A DNA stretch of 41,923 nt, taken from the IMG/VR virus record IMGVR_UViG_3300028418_000524, positions 1 to 41,923 of that record, one strand, 5' to 3'. Both the position numbers and the translations under genes were made by a program. Under the pieces are notes generated by a model. The model was not told the DNA's origin. It searched no databases and was given only the letters and a program-made list of their open reading frames with translations. Shown here one piece after another: positions 23,318 through 31,181 of this stretch (positions within the stretch are counted from its first letter, which is position 1; each line of letters opens with the position of its first letter). The stretch comes from a virus.

Positions 23318-23959
23318 TTACTCCGGTGAAATTGGATCTGTTAATGTTGCCATTTGCTCTAGTCTAGTAGTTGGTTTACCTTCTAAAAAATCTAGCATTG
23401 TTCCAGCATCTGAAACTTCAAACGGATCGTCGTCGTCACTCATGTCATTTTTTCCATTTTCAACAAACATTCTTACAACTTTTCCGTTGTCTAGATATGC
23501 TGAATATCTCCATGATCTTTTTCCAAAACCCTGTGCTGGTTTATCCACTAGCATACCCATTTGCTCTGTAAACTTACCTTCTCCGTCTGGAATAAATTTA
23601 ACTTTTTTACATTGTTGATCTTTACACCATGCGTTCATTACAAATGCATCGTTTACAGATACACAATATACTTCATCAACATATTTTTTTAGTTTGTCGT
23701 ACATACCTTCATACCCAGGTAAGTGTGTTGAAGAACAAGTTGGAGTGAATGCACCTGGTAATGAAAATATAACAACTTTTTTATCTTTAAAATAATCATC
23801 TGATGTCACATCTTTCCATGTTCCGTTACCTTCACTGTCTAGTACTCTTGTCTTGAATGTAATATTTTCACCATATCCTAAACCTTCTACCATGGGTTTA
23901 GTCTCTACAGGTGATAGAGTTTGGTGTTGCTCCATCTCTGGTCGGTCTATTCCTGCCAT
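23318..23959 (-). CDS. Peroxiredoxin (Prx5-type)
   Basis: The redox core is KVVIFSLPGAFTPTCSSTHLPGY with the peroxidatic C75, in the PGAFTPTCS pattern of the Prx5/atypical group. The N-terminal 25 residues (MAGIDRPEMEQHQTLSPVE) and the long C-terminal tail are phage-specific extensions. The protein would reduce hydroperoxides in the host cytoplasm during infection, protecting DNA and Fe-S enzymes such as the many radical SAM proteins here. The gene is separated by 3 bases from the glycosyltransferase. Confidence 0.88.
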   Translation of the reverse strand: MAGIDRPEMEQHQTLSPVETKPMVEGLGYGENITFKTRVLDSEGNGTWKDVTSDDYFKDKKVVIFSLPGAFTPTCSSTHLPGYEGMYDKLKKYVDEVYCVSVNDAFVMNAWCKDQQCKKVKFIPDGEGKFTEQMGMLVDKPAQGFGKRSWRYSAYLDNGKVVRMFVENGKNDMSDDDDPFEVSDAGTMLDFLEGKPTTRLEQMATLTDPISPE

Positions 23960-24280
23960 TTACTTTGCCTCCTTTATTAATTTAACATCGCCTTTGCTGG
24001 TGTGTCTTATTTTGTGTTCATTCTTGAGTGCAAGGTGTAAAAATGTTTCGTATTTTTCTTCTTTCACCATGAGAGTTACACAATCATCACTTTCATCATC
24101 ATATCCATGATATGCCCAAATGAAATCTTTTCCATATCTCATACCTAGATTGCCTGCTGTGGTACAGATATTTGCAACAGCATCAACAAATGTATATGAG
24201 GCATTCAAGGCTCCTCCGCCTATAGGTATGTAACCCATTCTTGTTGTTGCTCTTTTTTCTTTTATACTAACTTCTTTCAT
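23960..24280 (-). CDS. Small phage protein, unknown function
   Basis: The start is taken at ATG 24280 (MKEVSIKEKRATTR...), overlapping the previous stop by 14 bases. A longer in-frame start at 24319 would extend far into that gene. The 106-residue protein holds MGYIPIGGGALNASYTFVDAVANICTTAGNLGMRYGKDFIWAYHGYDDESDDCVTLMV, which looks like a small alpha/beta domain with one glycine-rich turn. No family recognised. Confidence 0.58.
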   Translation of the reverse strand: MKEVSIKEKRATTRMGYIPIGGGALNASYTFVDAVANICTTAGNLGMRYGKDFIWAYHGYDDESDDCVTLMVKEEKYETFLHLALKNEHKIRHTSKGDVKLIKEAK

Positions 24281-24707
24281 AAACTGCGTGTGATCCGTTT
24301 TCTCCATCTTCAGAAACATCTATTTCTATTTTTCTGCCTGGATATTTTTTTGTTATTGCTACATATAAATCATCTGACATCATTTCACAAGATTTGTAAT
24401 CTAAACTCATTGTGCCATCTGCATACATATTTTCCATCCATCTTTTAAATTGTATAAATTCTATATCTCTGTCATCGTGGAATACTTCTATTGCTACCTT
24501 AAAGTGGAATATGTGTCTGTGAGGATAACCTAAAAAACTAACGTCATACATATCGCCTGTTGCTAGTTTTGGATCATCAAGTGCCGCTGGATACTTGTGG
24601 ATACCTTCTTTACGAAAGGTAACCCATATCATTTTACTGCCTTGTTTGGCTTGTTCTACTAATGCAACGTCTCTTAATTGCTCTGTGCTGATACTACCGT
24701 CGGCCAT
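24267..24707 (-). CDS. queD: QueD/6-pyruvoyltetrahydropterin synthase-like protein lacking the catalytic cysteine
   Basis: The fold order matches the T-fold QueD/PTPS family. GIHKYPAA (H37) resembles the first zinc ligand, PHRHIFHFKVAIEVF (H63, H65) the HxH zinc pair followed by a beta strand, EFIQFKRWMENMY the xxDFxxLKxx helix, SCEMMSDDLYVAI the PTxExxAxxI helix, and IEIDVSEDGENGSHAVYE the last strand with the conserved glutamate. The cysteine expected just before the HxH is absent (VSFLGYPHRH). It may run an altered reaction or be a diverged relative. The start could be 24707 (after GAGGAT) or ATG 24632. Assignment is by eye and tentative. Confidence 0.5.
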   Translation of the reverse strand: MADGSISTEQLRDVALVEQAKQGSKMIWVTFRKEGIHKYPAALDDPKLATGDMYDVSFLGYPHRHIFHFKVAIEVFHDDRDIEFIQFKRWMENMYADGTMSLDYKSCEMMSDDLYVAITKKYPGRKIEIDVSEDGENGSHAVYERS

Positions 24708-25228
24708 ATTTGTCTATCCTCTATTGGTTCGTCTTGTTTATATTCATCCCATGTTGTAACACCTGCTTTGGATTTAAAGTCTTCCATGCTCATGGTCCAT
24801 ACACCTGTGTTTGTCTTGTTAAAGTCTATGTCATCTATTTTAAAACAAAGTTTTTTATCTTCCTCACTATTTTCAAATATTACAGAACAAAACGGTATAA
24901 ACTTTTCGTGTTGCCAAACTGCACTATATCTCTTTTTAACTTCGTTGTGTATAGCATATTGATAGTCAATAGTAACAAAGTACCCATCATTGAGTAATTT
25001 GTTTATTTGTAAAGGTTGATTTGCTATGTTATTTAGAAAACTTCTGTTAGCACCAAAATAAACTGCTTCTACATCGGCTTTAACACATAACTCTTTTATT
25101 TGATCGTATGTTAAATCATTTCGAGCCAGAAATAATGTTTGTAACCCATATGCCGGAGTGTGTTCTACCTCTTTACCAGAGAACACTTTTACATCTTCTT
25201 TTATTCCTGTTGTATAATCTCGAATCAT
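24674..25228 (-). CDS. Conserved T4-like phage protein, unknown function
   Basis: A 184-residue protein with blocks I recall from T4-like cyanophage hypotheticals: GKEVEHTPAYGLQTLFLARND, VYFGANRSFLN, and a C-terminal KIDDIDFNKTNTGVWTMSMEDF. It contains no membrane helix or obvious catalytic motif. The ATG is right after a perfect TTGACA-16-TATAAT promoter with no ribosome site, so the transcript may begin at the start codon. It overlaps the QueD-like gene by 34 bases. Function unknown; the conserved GAN/IDDID parts suggest a nucleotide- or metal-binding role only by analogy. Confidence 0.68.
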   Translation of the reverse strand: MIRDYTTGIKEDVKVFSGKEVEHTPAYGLQTLFLARNDLTYDQIKELCVKADVEAVYFGANRSFLNNIANQPLQINKLLNDGYFVTIDYQYAIHNEVKKRYSAVWQHEKFIPFCSVIFENSEEDKKLCFKIDDIDFNKTNTGVWTMSMEDFKSKAGVTTWDEYKQDEPIEDRQIWPTVVSAQSN

Positions 25229-25234
25229 AGTACA

Positions 25235-25262
25235 ATTATAAGATATTTTTTTTATCTGTCAA
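25235..25262 (-). promoter_or_regulatory. Consensus sigma-70 promoter with no leader
   Basis: TTGACA (25257-25262) and TATAAT (25235-25240) on the - strand are both exact consensus boxes with 16 bases between. The ATG at 25228 lies 6 bases beyond the -10 box, where transcription would normally begin. The boxes overlap the stop-codon end of the upstream gene. Confidence 0.7.
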
Positions 25263-25454
25263 TGTTTTTAACTTATTTTTTATTTTTACCATCTCGTCTT
25301 TTATTGCCAGTTTGGTTTTTTTAAGACGCATTAATATTGTTTTGCTTTCACCACTTCTATCTCTTTTTCTTTCTTCAGTAAGTTCAGTTACCTTTCTATT
25401 TAGATAATCGTGATGATCCTCTAACTTTTTTAGTTTTTTGCTTTTGCCCGACAT
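25236..25454 (-). CDS. DUF465/YdcH-like small coiled-coil protein
   Basis: Start at ATG 25454 (MSGKSKKLKKLED...), preceded by AGGAGGAAT. The TTG-initiated longer form is unlikely. The 72-residue helical, highly charged protein has the pattern of DUF465/YdcH: HHDYLNRKVTELTEERKRD then SKTILMRLKKTKLAIKDEMVKIK. It probably forms a coiled-coil dimer. It lies between DpdA and the next promoter. Function unknown. Confidence 0.62.
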   Translation of the reverse strand: MSGKSKKLKKLEDHHDYLNRKVTELTEERKRDRSGESKTILMRLKKTKLAIKDEMVKIKNKLKTLTDKKNIL

Positions 25455-25461
25455 ATTCCTC

Positions 25462-26904
25462 CTATTCAAATAATGAACTAAAGTTATTTTTACCTTTTCC
25501 GCCGCCTGTTGCTCTTTGCCATCTAGTTCCTCTTATATCTGCTAGAAAACTAGAAGCATTAGATATTACTTCCATTGGTTTTTCGGAAGTGAATACTTCT
25601 TCAACTAAAGTATTAAAATACAATATATTCCTTGGAACATACTCACTCATTTCGTCAGTTGTATCAGAACCTTTAGTTTTTCTCCAATGTCCAACTTGTG
25701 GTTGGTATTTTAAACGTTCTATGTCGTTTAAATCATTGGCAGTTTGAACTGCTCTAATTTGATTGTATACATTGTGAGCCATCATTAATACATATGAAAA
25801 ACTATCCCAACTAGTTTTTCCTTCTTTGTTGTTTTTATTTAGGTCGCCTTCGCCGTACCAACAAATATCTTTCATCTTTAATCTATCTCCAATTGCACTA
25901 GCAAAAGGAAAACTGATGTTAGATCCTTTTAATCTTTTGTCATCTGGTGCTTTGTCCATAATAAAAGAGAATCTGCTTGGTGTAAATGTGTTCTGTGTAT
26001 AAACTAAACCGTTTGCAGTTGATAAGAATGCCGAGGCAGAATCAAAACTAATTGTAAAGTTTTCGTTGATATGCTTTCTAACTTGTCTTTGCACTTGTGT
26101 TAAGTAGCAGGCCCAATCTAATTGCGATGTACCAAGTACGTGCATCCAGTCCTTGCCATCTAATTTTTTCTCGTCTCTCATTATAATTAGACGTTTAAGC
26201 ATAACTTCCATGTCACACATATTAATACCGCCCATTGCCCAGCCTTCAAATTCAAAATCTTTTACAGTATCATACCATATTTGTGCTGATTCCCAATCAT
26301 CGCCTTGCAGTACATTTAAGAATTTTGTTTGTCCTATTCTATTTTTTTGAAAGAACTTGTTATTGTATATTGTTCCATCTAGACAGTCTTGAAAACTTGT
26401 TAGTCCTGTCTTTGGACTATTAAGATCATCTGCCGCCCAACTAGGAACATCTAGTGTCATTGCCCAGTCTGATGTTAATTCTAACCAGTTAAGTATGTTA
26501 CTTCTAACGGCGTTTGCTTTGTTACCTTCAAAATCTTTCCAATCAAATTTGATTACACCTTTTCCTAATTGATATCCACCTGAGTCACCTACTATCGTAC
26601 TAAATTTTCTATCTCTGTTAACAACCATAGAATCCCTGTCTGCAACTTTGTTCATATCTAAACAGGCGTGTCCTGCCGAATACAATGCAGTTGGGTAAGT
26701 GTACATACCTTCGTCTGGATTAATAAAATTTAATCCTTCGACTCCACTATCAAATCCTTGTGGAATTCTTTCTGCAGGAATATGTGTACCACCAGTTACT
26801 CTTTGTTTTGAAACAAATGTATTATAAAAATTTGAGATAGCAGGCAAGAATACTGCGAAGTCTCTGCTTAACTCTCCTAAATGTTCTTGCCTTTTATCCG
26901 TCAT
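25462..26904 (-). CDS. dpdA: DpdA-like DNA 7-deazaguanine transglycosylase (TGT superfamily)
   Basis: TGT-family enzymes swap guanine for a 7-deazaguanine; DpdA proteins do this in DNA. The motifs are in TGT order: GDSGGYQLGKG (D107, general acid site), LTSDWAMTLDVPSWA (D152), FLNVLQGDD (Q200-G201), WAMGGIN (G225-G226), HVLGTSQLDWACY and then TISFDSASAF (D288, at the nucleophile position). Length 480 suits DpdA better than tRNA TGT (about 380). No tRNA-TGT zinc motif (CxCxxC) was seen. The C-terminus ...NNFSSLFE resembles the polymerase clamp-binding tail. The gene overlaps the sliding clamp gene by one base (TAATG). Confidence 0.8.
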   Translation of the reverse strand: MTDKRQEHLGELSRDFAVFLPAISNFYNTFVSKQRVTGGTHIPAERIPQGFDSGVEGLNFINPDEGMYTYPTALYSAGHACLDMNKVADRDSMVVNRDRKFSTIVGDSGGYQLGKGVIKFDWKDFEGNKANAVRSNILNWLELTSDWAMTLDVPSWAADDLNSPKTGLTSFQDCLDGTIYNNKFFQKNRIGQTKFLNVLQGDDWESAQIWYDTVKDFEFEGWAMGGINMCDMEVMLKRLIIMRDEKKLDGKDWMHVLGTSQLDWACYLTQVQRQVRKHINENFTISFDSASAFLSTANGLVYTQNTFTPSRFSFIMDKAPDDKRLKGSNISFPFASAIGDRLKMKDICWYGEGDLNKNNKEGKTSWDSFSYVLMMAHNVYNQIRAVQTANDLNDIERLKYQPQVGHWRKTKGSDTTDEMSEYVPRNILYFNTLVEEVFTSEKPMEVISNASSFLADIRGTRWQRATGGGKGKNNFSSLFE

Positions 26905-27641
26905 TATTGCGCCTGTGCCGGGATTATGTATTGATACTTGCCTAATCCTGAGTCTACAGTAATCATCATTGCACCTTCATTTGAAAAATGCAACATAACT
27001 TTTGCTGAATCAGACAGTTTAAGTATTTGTAATACCTGTGCAACTGGCCAACTCCAACCTTTATTAAGACTTCCACTTACTTCGTTAGCAAATACAAATT
27101 CTCCACCGTGTGATGCTTGATCACCAAAAGTGAAAATTAAGTTTCCTTCCTCTGTTCTAACAACAAAAGAATTGTGTTCTGTGTTTGCTACTGATTGAAA
27201 GTTGAATCTTTGTACACTAGCCACTGTAGGTTCAATTTCAACGTCCCACTTAACACCCTTAAATTTAACAGTCTTAAGTTTCTCGTTGATAATTTCAGCA
27301 TTCATAAATCTGTAATCGTTCTTAAAGTCACCCTTTTCATTCTCAAAGTGTATACCTGTCGGAACTGTGGCTCCATTTCTTTCGCCTGATAGTACAGTTA
27401 TTTTTGCTTTGTCTTTATATTCCGGACACTTCAGGTGGATATCTAATTTACCCAACTGAGGCATTCCAAACGTGCCAGACATTTCTGCTTGTGGCTTATT
27501 AAAGGTTCCTTGCAAGATTACTGATCTGTCTTCTGCCATACTGTCGATTGCAGTCTCTTTGTCGTCTCCGGAGATTTTGACAAGATCTAAAAATCCTAGT
27601 CCATGCGTGTGTTTAACTATGTCTTGTAAGATATCTTTCAT
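26904..27641 (-). CDS. 45: Sliding clamp (T4 gp45 type)
   Basis: The 245-residue protein resembles T4-like clamps (T4 gp45 is 228 aa): MKDILQDIVKHTHGLGFLDLVKISG at the start, an early beta-domain with QLGKLDIHLKCPEY, and repeated strands such as FVVRTEEGNLIFTFGDQASHGGEF and KVMLHFSNEGAMMITVDSGLGKYQYIIP at the end. The clamp ring tethers DNA polymerase and, in T4, is also required for late transcription. It precedes DpdA by a TAATG overlap and has its own promoter at 27651-27679. Recognition is by pattern; its place directly beside the polymerase gene supports it. Confidence 0.85.
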   Translation of the reverse strand: MKDILQDIVKHTHGLGFLDLVKISGDDKETAIDSMAEDRSVILQGTFNKPQAEMSGTFGMPQLGKLDIHLKCPEYKDKAKITVLSGERNGATVPTGIHFENEKGDFKNDYRFMNAEIINEKLKTVKFKGVKWDVEIEPTVASVQRFNFQSVANTEHNSFVVRTEEGNLIFTFGDQASHGGEFVFANEVSGSLNKGWSWPVAQVLQILKLSDSAKVMLHFSNEGAMMITVDSGLGKYQYIIPAQAQ

Positions 27642-27650
27642 AATGTTTAT

Positions 27651-27679
27651 ATTGTATACTCCTTTTTATAGTTTGTAAA
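27651..27679 (-). promoter_or_regulatory. Sigma-70-like promoter for gp45-dpdA
   Basis: TTTACA (27674-27679) and TACAAT (27651-27656) on the - strand are 17 bases apart (5/6 matches each). The ATG at 27641 is 9 bases past the -10 box, so the leader would be very short. An AAGGAG occurs inside the spacer, too far from the ATG to act as a ribosome site. Confidence 0.55.
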
Positions 27680-27699
27680 GTTAAAAATTGATTTTACCA

Positions 27700-30363
27700 T
27701 TAAAATTCAAATAATGAATTAAAAGTGCTAGATTGTGTAGTAGATTTTAAATCCCAATTCAATACTCCAATTAGGTTATCTAATTTACCATCAAGCACAG
27801 TTTCTTCCATAGCATCGTTATCAAATGGAAGTTCTTGGAACCATCGAGGGATTCTTAATTCGTCAACGGGATATGCAACCGATGTATAACCAAGTGGATT
27901 GTTTTTCAACTTACACACAATTACCTTTGCACCATCTAGTATAGGTAAACTAAATTTATCTCCATATATTTCCCTACACCTATTCCAATTCATACTTGCC
28001 CTTACGTGGCCTGGCATATTTGCTCTGCCTTGTTTTTCTTCTGCGGCAGTATATTTGGTCATATTATTTGCTCTTTTTGGTGAACCAATTTCCCACCCTG
28101 CCATTTGTTTAAATTTTTGTCTAAATTCTGTAATTGCTTCAAGTACTTCTTCTTCGCTATTACCTGTTAGCACCATGTATAAGATGTCACTTAAAAAGTC
28201 TTGAACAAATATTGGTGTGTCAGATCTCTTTAAATCTAACCCCATTGCTTTTACTTTTCCTTCTTTGCCATTAATATCTAAACGATCTCCTTCGAGATCA
28301 TATATCAATGCCGCATATCTTTTCTTTGTAATAAACAAACCTTTTGATGCTACTGCTTCTCTACCACCTTTAATAACTTCTCCTCTAGATTTAGGACAAT
28401 GAAATGCTTTTGACATAAATCCAGGAAATGTAGTATTTGTTTCTTCTGCAATTTTATCATACAACGCAATTACTGATTCCTTAGTCCATTCTATATTACC
28501 GGCATCAATATCTTTTTTCAAAGTTTTATAGGCTGAAAAATATACAGAATCAGTATCACCATATATTATTGCTTCGCCTCTGTGGTCATATTTGCCTGCT
28601 ACAATTTCATTAATCTTTGATCCCATATGCTTTGTAATACATCTACCTGTTAGTGTTACTGATTGTCCGATTCTAATGTCAAAGAATCTACAACCAGGAT
28701 TTAGTATTGCACCATACAAACTATTTAGATTAATTTTCTTAACAAGTTGTCTTTTATCCCAGTATGATCTTTCAATTTCGTTGTCACCACAAGCCGCTTT
28801 TTTACGTTGCATCTCTTGTCTTTCAGCATACCAACGTTTTAATAGTCCTGGAATAATCCCTTCAAACTCATATGTGAATATAGTACCATTTGCAGATAAC
28901 ATCCATTGATTGTTTCCATCAAATATTATTTCATACAGTTGTGCCGCTGACATCTTTACTGATGTTTCATCTGCCCAGTCAATCACAACTTCCGTTGCTT
29001 TGTCTTTCTTCATAACTGCTTGATATTCCCAACATCCAAATTGTCCATCCCAAGCACTTGCAAATGATTTCTTTTGAGCCTTTGCTCTGTTTATTTCAGC
29101 AGATGTTATCACAGGACGTATTTGTCCTACAATAGTTTCAGGTCCCATGTTCAATGCTCTAATAACAGATGGATACAGAGAATTAATGTCAACAGATCCT
29201 ATCCAGTCTTGTAATCCTTTTTGCGGAGTTGCCACGTGAGCACCTGCCGCCGATACCGGCTCTGCATCTTTGTCTCTGTACTTTCTACCCGGCACTTGCA
29301 TACCACGTCTATGTGCTTCGTTAACAATCGCTTGTTCAGTAACTGCTACTGCACCCATTGTAGTTTGTAGCAACACAGTATTTTGGTGTGCAATCTCATT
29401 GGCTAGTTCTATGAACCTTAATTTTTTTTCAAGTTTGGCCAGTAGTGCAGTATCTTGTCTGTTGTATTCTATAAACAATCCAAAGTCTTCGTTGTACAAT
29501 CTGTCTAAAGATCCTTCATATACAGTTTTCTTTTCACCCAATTCATGTTCACCGATTGCATCTAATCTAAAACTGTGTCTTTCTTCATATGTGTATTTTC
29601 TGTAAAGTTCTAACAAATCTAAATGTACTCGACCGATAAGATCAAAACTTAATTGTTCTCTGCCATATTTTTCAAATAATCTTCTCTTTGGTTTTTGTCC
29701 CCAAAAACAAAGACGTCTTGTGTCATCTGAACTTAATACTTTTTGTATTCTACCTACTGTGTATGGAATATCGTATCCTTCTGAATTCCACCCACTTAAA
29801 ATATCAGCATCTTCGATTAAAGTTAAGAATGCATCTAACATCTCTTTTTCGTTATCAAACAGCATTGTATTATCAAATCTTTCTGTCTGTAACAATGCAG
29901 TTGCCATGTTCATTCCTTTTGGAATTTTAGCAAAAGTGACTAATTGATCTGTCCAACTCATGTAACAACTTATTGCAGTTATTGGCATAAACGGATCATC
30001 GGTTGAAGCATATCCACGTTCAGGATCAAAGTCTACTTCAATATCAAAGAAACATACATTTAATTTTGGAGATTCTTTTCCAAGATAATTTTCTTCTAAA
30101 CATCTAAAAACAGGATTAATGTCGTTCTCGAAAAGTTTTTTGTTAGATCTTATTCTCTGTTCTTTAATGAATTCTTTTTGAGTACTGCATTGTATTTTTT
30201 GTAATACTTCACCTGTCATGCTTCTGTGCTTACCTCTAGCATCTGGATAATAAAACACATACCTAGCATCGTAATCTACAAAGACTCTTTCGCCTTTTTC
30301 ATTACGTTCAACTACATAAACTTTATCTTCGTCTTTTTTGTATAAGGCGTCTATATAACTCAT
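27700..30363 (-). CDS. 43: Family B DNA polymerase (T4 gp43 type)
   Basis: An 887-residue replicative polymerase (T4 gp43 is 898). Proofreading motifs: FFDIEVDF (Exo I), ILSGWNSEGYDIPY (Exo II), EYNRQDTALLAKL (Exo III). Polymerase motifs: SVDINSLYPSVIRALN (A), KKINLNSLYGAI (B) and IIYGDTDSVYFS (C, with the catalytic D-T-D). The C-terminal tail SSTFNSLFEF resembles the clamp-binding peptide of T4/RB69 polymerase. The start overlaps the preceding membrane-protein stop by 4 bases. All catalytic residues appear present. Confidence 0.97.
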   Translation of the reverse strand: MSYIDALYKKDEDKVYVVERNEKGERVFVDYDARYVFYYPDARGKHRSMTGEVLQKIQCSTQKEFIKEQRIRSNKKLFENDINPVFRCLEENYLGKESPKLNVCFFDIEVDFDPERGYASTDDPFMPITAISCYMSWTDQLVTFAKIPKGMNMATALLQTERFDNTMLFDNEKEMLDAFLTLIEDADILSGWNSEGYDIPYTVGRIQKVLSSDDTRRLCFWGQKPKRRLFEKYGREQLSFDLIGRVHLDLLELYRKYTYEERHSFRLDAIGEHELGEKKTVYEGSLDRLYNEDFGLFIEYNRQDTALLAKLEKKLRFIELANEIAHQNTVLLQTTMGAVAVTEQAIVNEAHRRGMQVPGRKYRDKDAEPVSAAGAHVATPQKGLQDWIGSVDINSLYPSVIRALNMGPETIVGQIRPVITSAEINRAKAQKKSFASAWDGQFGCWEYQAVMKKDKATEVVIDWADETSVKMSAAQLYEIIFDGNNQWMLSANGTIFTYEFEGIIPGLLKRWYAERQEMQRKKAACGDNEIERSYWDKRQLVKKINLNSLYGAILNPGCRFFDIRIGQSVTLTGRCITKHMGSKINEIVAGKYDHRGEAIIYGDTDSVYFSAYKTLKKDIDAGNIEWTKESVIALYDKIAEETNTTFPGFMSKAFHCPKSRGEVIKGGREAVASKGLFITKKRYAALIYDLEGDRLDINGKEGKVKAMGLDLKRSDTPIFVQDFLSDILYMVLTGNSEEEVLEAITEFRQKFKQMAGWEIGSPKRANNMTKYTAAEEKQGRANMPGHVRASMNWNRCREIYGDKFSLPILDGAKVIVCKLKNNPLGYTSVAYPVDELRIPRWFQELPFDNDAMEETVLDGKLDNLIGVLNWDLKSTTQSSTFNSLFEF

Positions 30364-30641
30364 ATTACAAATACTTTAAATAATCCTATAGTGTTCATTA
30401 CAGTAAACCAACTAGTCAAAGTGCATAACCATATTTGTCGTCTTCTTATTGATGCTACTAACAACGTACTTGATCCTAACCAGTATATCGGAAATACTAT
30501 ACTCATTATAGGCATAGGTGACGTAAAAGTCAAGACACACGATCCTGCGATCGTTAGAACGACTGATACTAGTTCAAACCAAAATGCTGTTGTGTCGGAT
30601 TTATAACTTTCTACCCAAAATTCCTTAATGAGTCGATACAC
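30360..30641 (-). CDS. Small three-span membrane protein
   Basis: A 93-residue protein with a GTG start at 30641, which overlaps the dsbA-like stop as TAGTG. It has a charged N-terminal helix (MYRLIKEFWVESYKSD), then hydrophobic helices at about 20-38, 44-65 and 72-92. The start codon lacks a ribosome site, so it should depend on translation of the gene before it. It resembles the other small membrane proteins of the window in size and layout, not clearly in sequence. Function unknown. Confidence 0.68.
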   Translation of the reverse strand: MYRLIKEFWVESYKSDTTAFWFELVSVVLTIAGSCVLTFTSPMPIMSIVFPIYWLGSSTLLVASIRRRQIWLCTLTSWFTVMNTIGLFKVFVI

Positions 30642-30898
30642 TAAATCTTACCAACTGCAACTAAGATTGAATCTAGTAAGTCAGCATCGTCTTGTAGACT
30701 TCTATAATTGTCTTTGTGTGCAATAGTAATTGCCTTGTTAATCATTGCTGGTTTAATTTCCATTTCTTCAGCAATCGCTTTCACGGTATCTTTTAAACCA
30801 CCACGTAGGTCGTCTATCTCACCTAGCACCTGAGAGCCTTCTTTTATTATCTGCATGAGTTTTTGTTTTTCTTCTGGATTGAAGTTTCTTACTGCCAT
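30641..30898 (-). CDS. dsbA: DsbA-like double-strand DNA-binding protein (T4 DsbA type)
   Basis: The 85-residue protein matches T4 DsbA in length (89) and pattern: a helical head with EEKQKLMQIIKEGSQVLGEIDDL, then IAEEMEIKPAMINKAITIAHKDNYRSL, where AHKDN parallels the T4 YHKDN motif, and a leucine-rich end DADLLDSILVAVGKI. T4 DsbA binds double-stranded DNA and helps late transcription. The ATG follows AAGGAGAAACAA and a sigma-70-like promoter (30923-30951). Recognition rests on a short motif and size. Confidence 0.75.
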   Translation of the reverse strand: MAVRNFNPEEKQKLMQIIKEGSQVLGEIDDLRGGLKDTVKAIAEEMEIKPAMINKAITIAHKDNYRSLQDDADLLDSILVAVGKI

Positions 30899-30922
30899 TT
30901 GTTTCTCCTTGATTAAGTGTAG

Positions 30923-30951
30923 ATTATACTACACAATCAAAAAAGAATCAA
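30923..30951 (-). promoter_or_regulatory. Sigma-70-like promoter for dsbA-polymerase
   Basis: TTGATT (30946-30951) and TATAAT (30923-30928) on the - strand are 17 bases apart. The -10 box is embedded in the palindrome GTGTAG-TATAAT-CTACAC (30917-30934), a layout that suits an operator. It would express dsbA, the membrane protein and DNA polymerase. Confidence 0.6.
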
Positions 30952-30971
30952 TTGAAATTTTGAATTACCAG

Positions 30972-31181
30972 TTAGTCTAGGATTATTGCTTTAATAGACT
31001 TCTCGCCCATATAGACTTCTGTCTGTGCTTTGGCTTTGATGCACTGGTACTTGACGTTCTCGTTGTAATTACGTTCAGCAGTACGTTTACCTCTTAGGCA
31101 CTTGGCCATAGACTCCTGAATCCTGTGTTCCTTTATCTCTCCGTTGACCAACATCAACAATGCTACAACTGTTTCTATCAT
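30972..31181 (-). CDS. Small protein with hydrophobic N-terminus
   Basis: The 69-residue protein begins with a short hydrophobic stretch (MIETVVALLMLVNGEIKEH) and continues with SMAKCLRGKRTAERNYN and YQCIKAKAQTEVYMGEKSIKAI. Two cysteines, at about 28 and 47, could form a disulphide if the head is a signal or anchor sequence. The ATG overlaps the next gene's stop by one base. This type (short hydrophobic head, one cysteine pair) recurs in T4-like marine phages. Function unknown. Confidence 0.62.
   Translation of the reverse strand: MIETVVALLMLVNGEIKEHRIQESMAKCLRGKRTAERNYNENVKYQCIKAKAQTEVYMGEKSIKAIILD

Noticed and set aside
25462-26904. A tRNA-guanine transglycosylase (host-type Tgt) instead of DpdA
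   Set aside because: The C-terminal zinc motif of tRNA TGT was not seen, the protein is about 100 residues longer, and the clamp-adjacent position with a clamp-like tail favours a DNA substrate.
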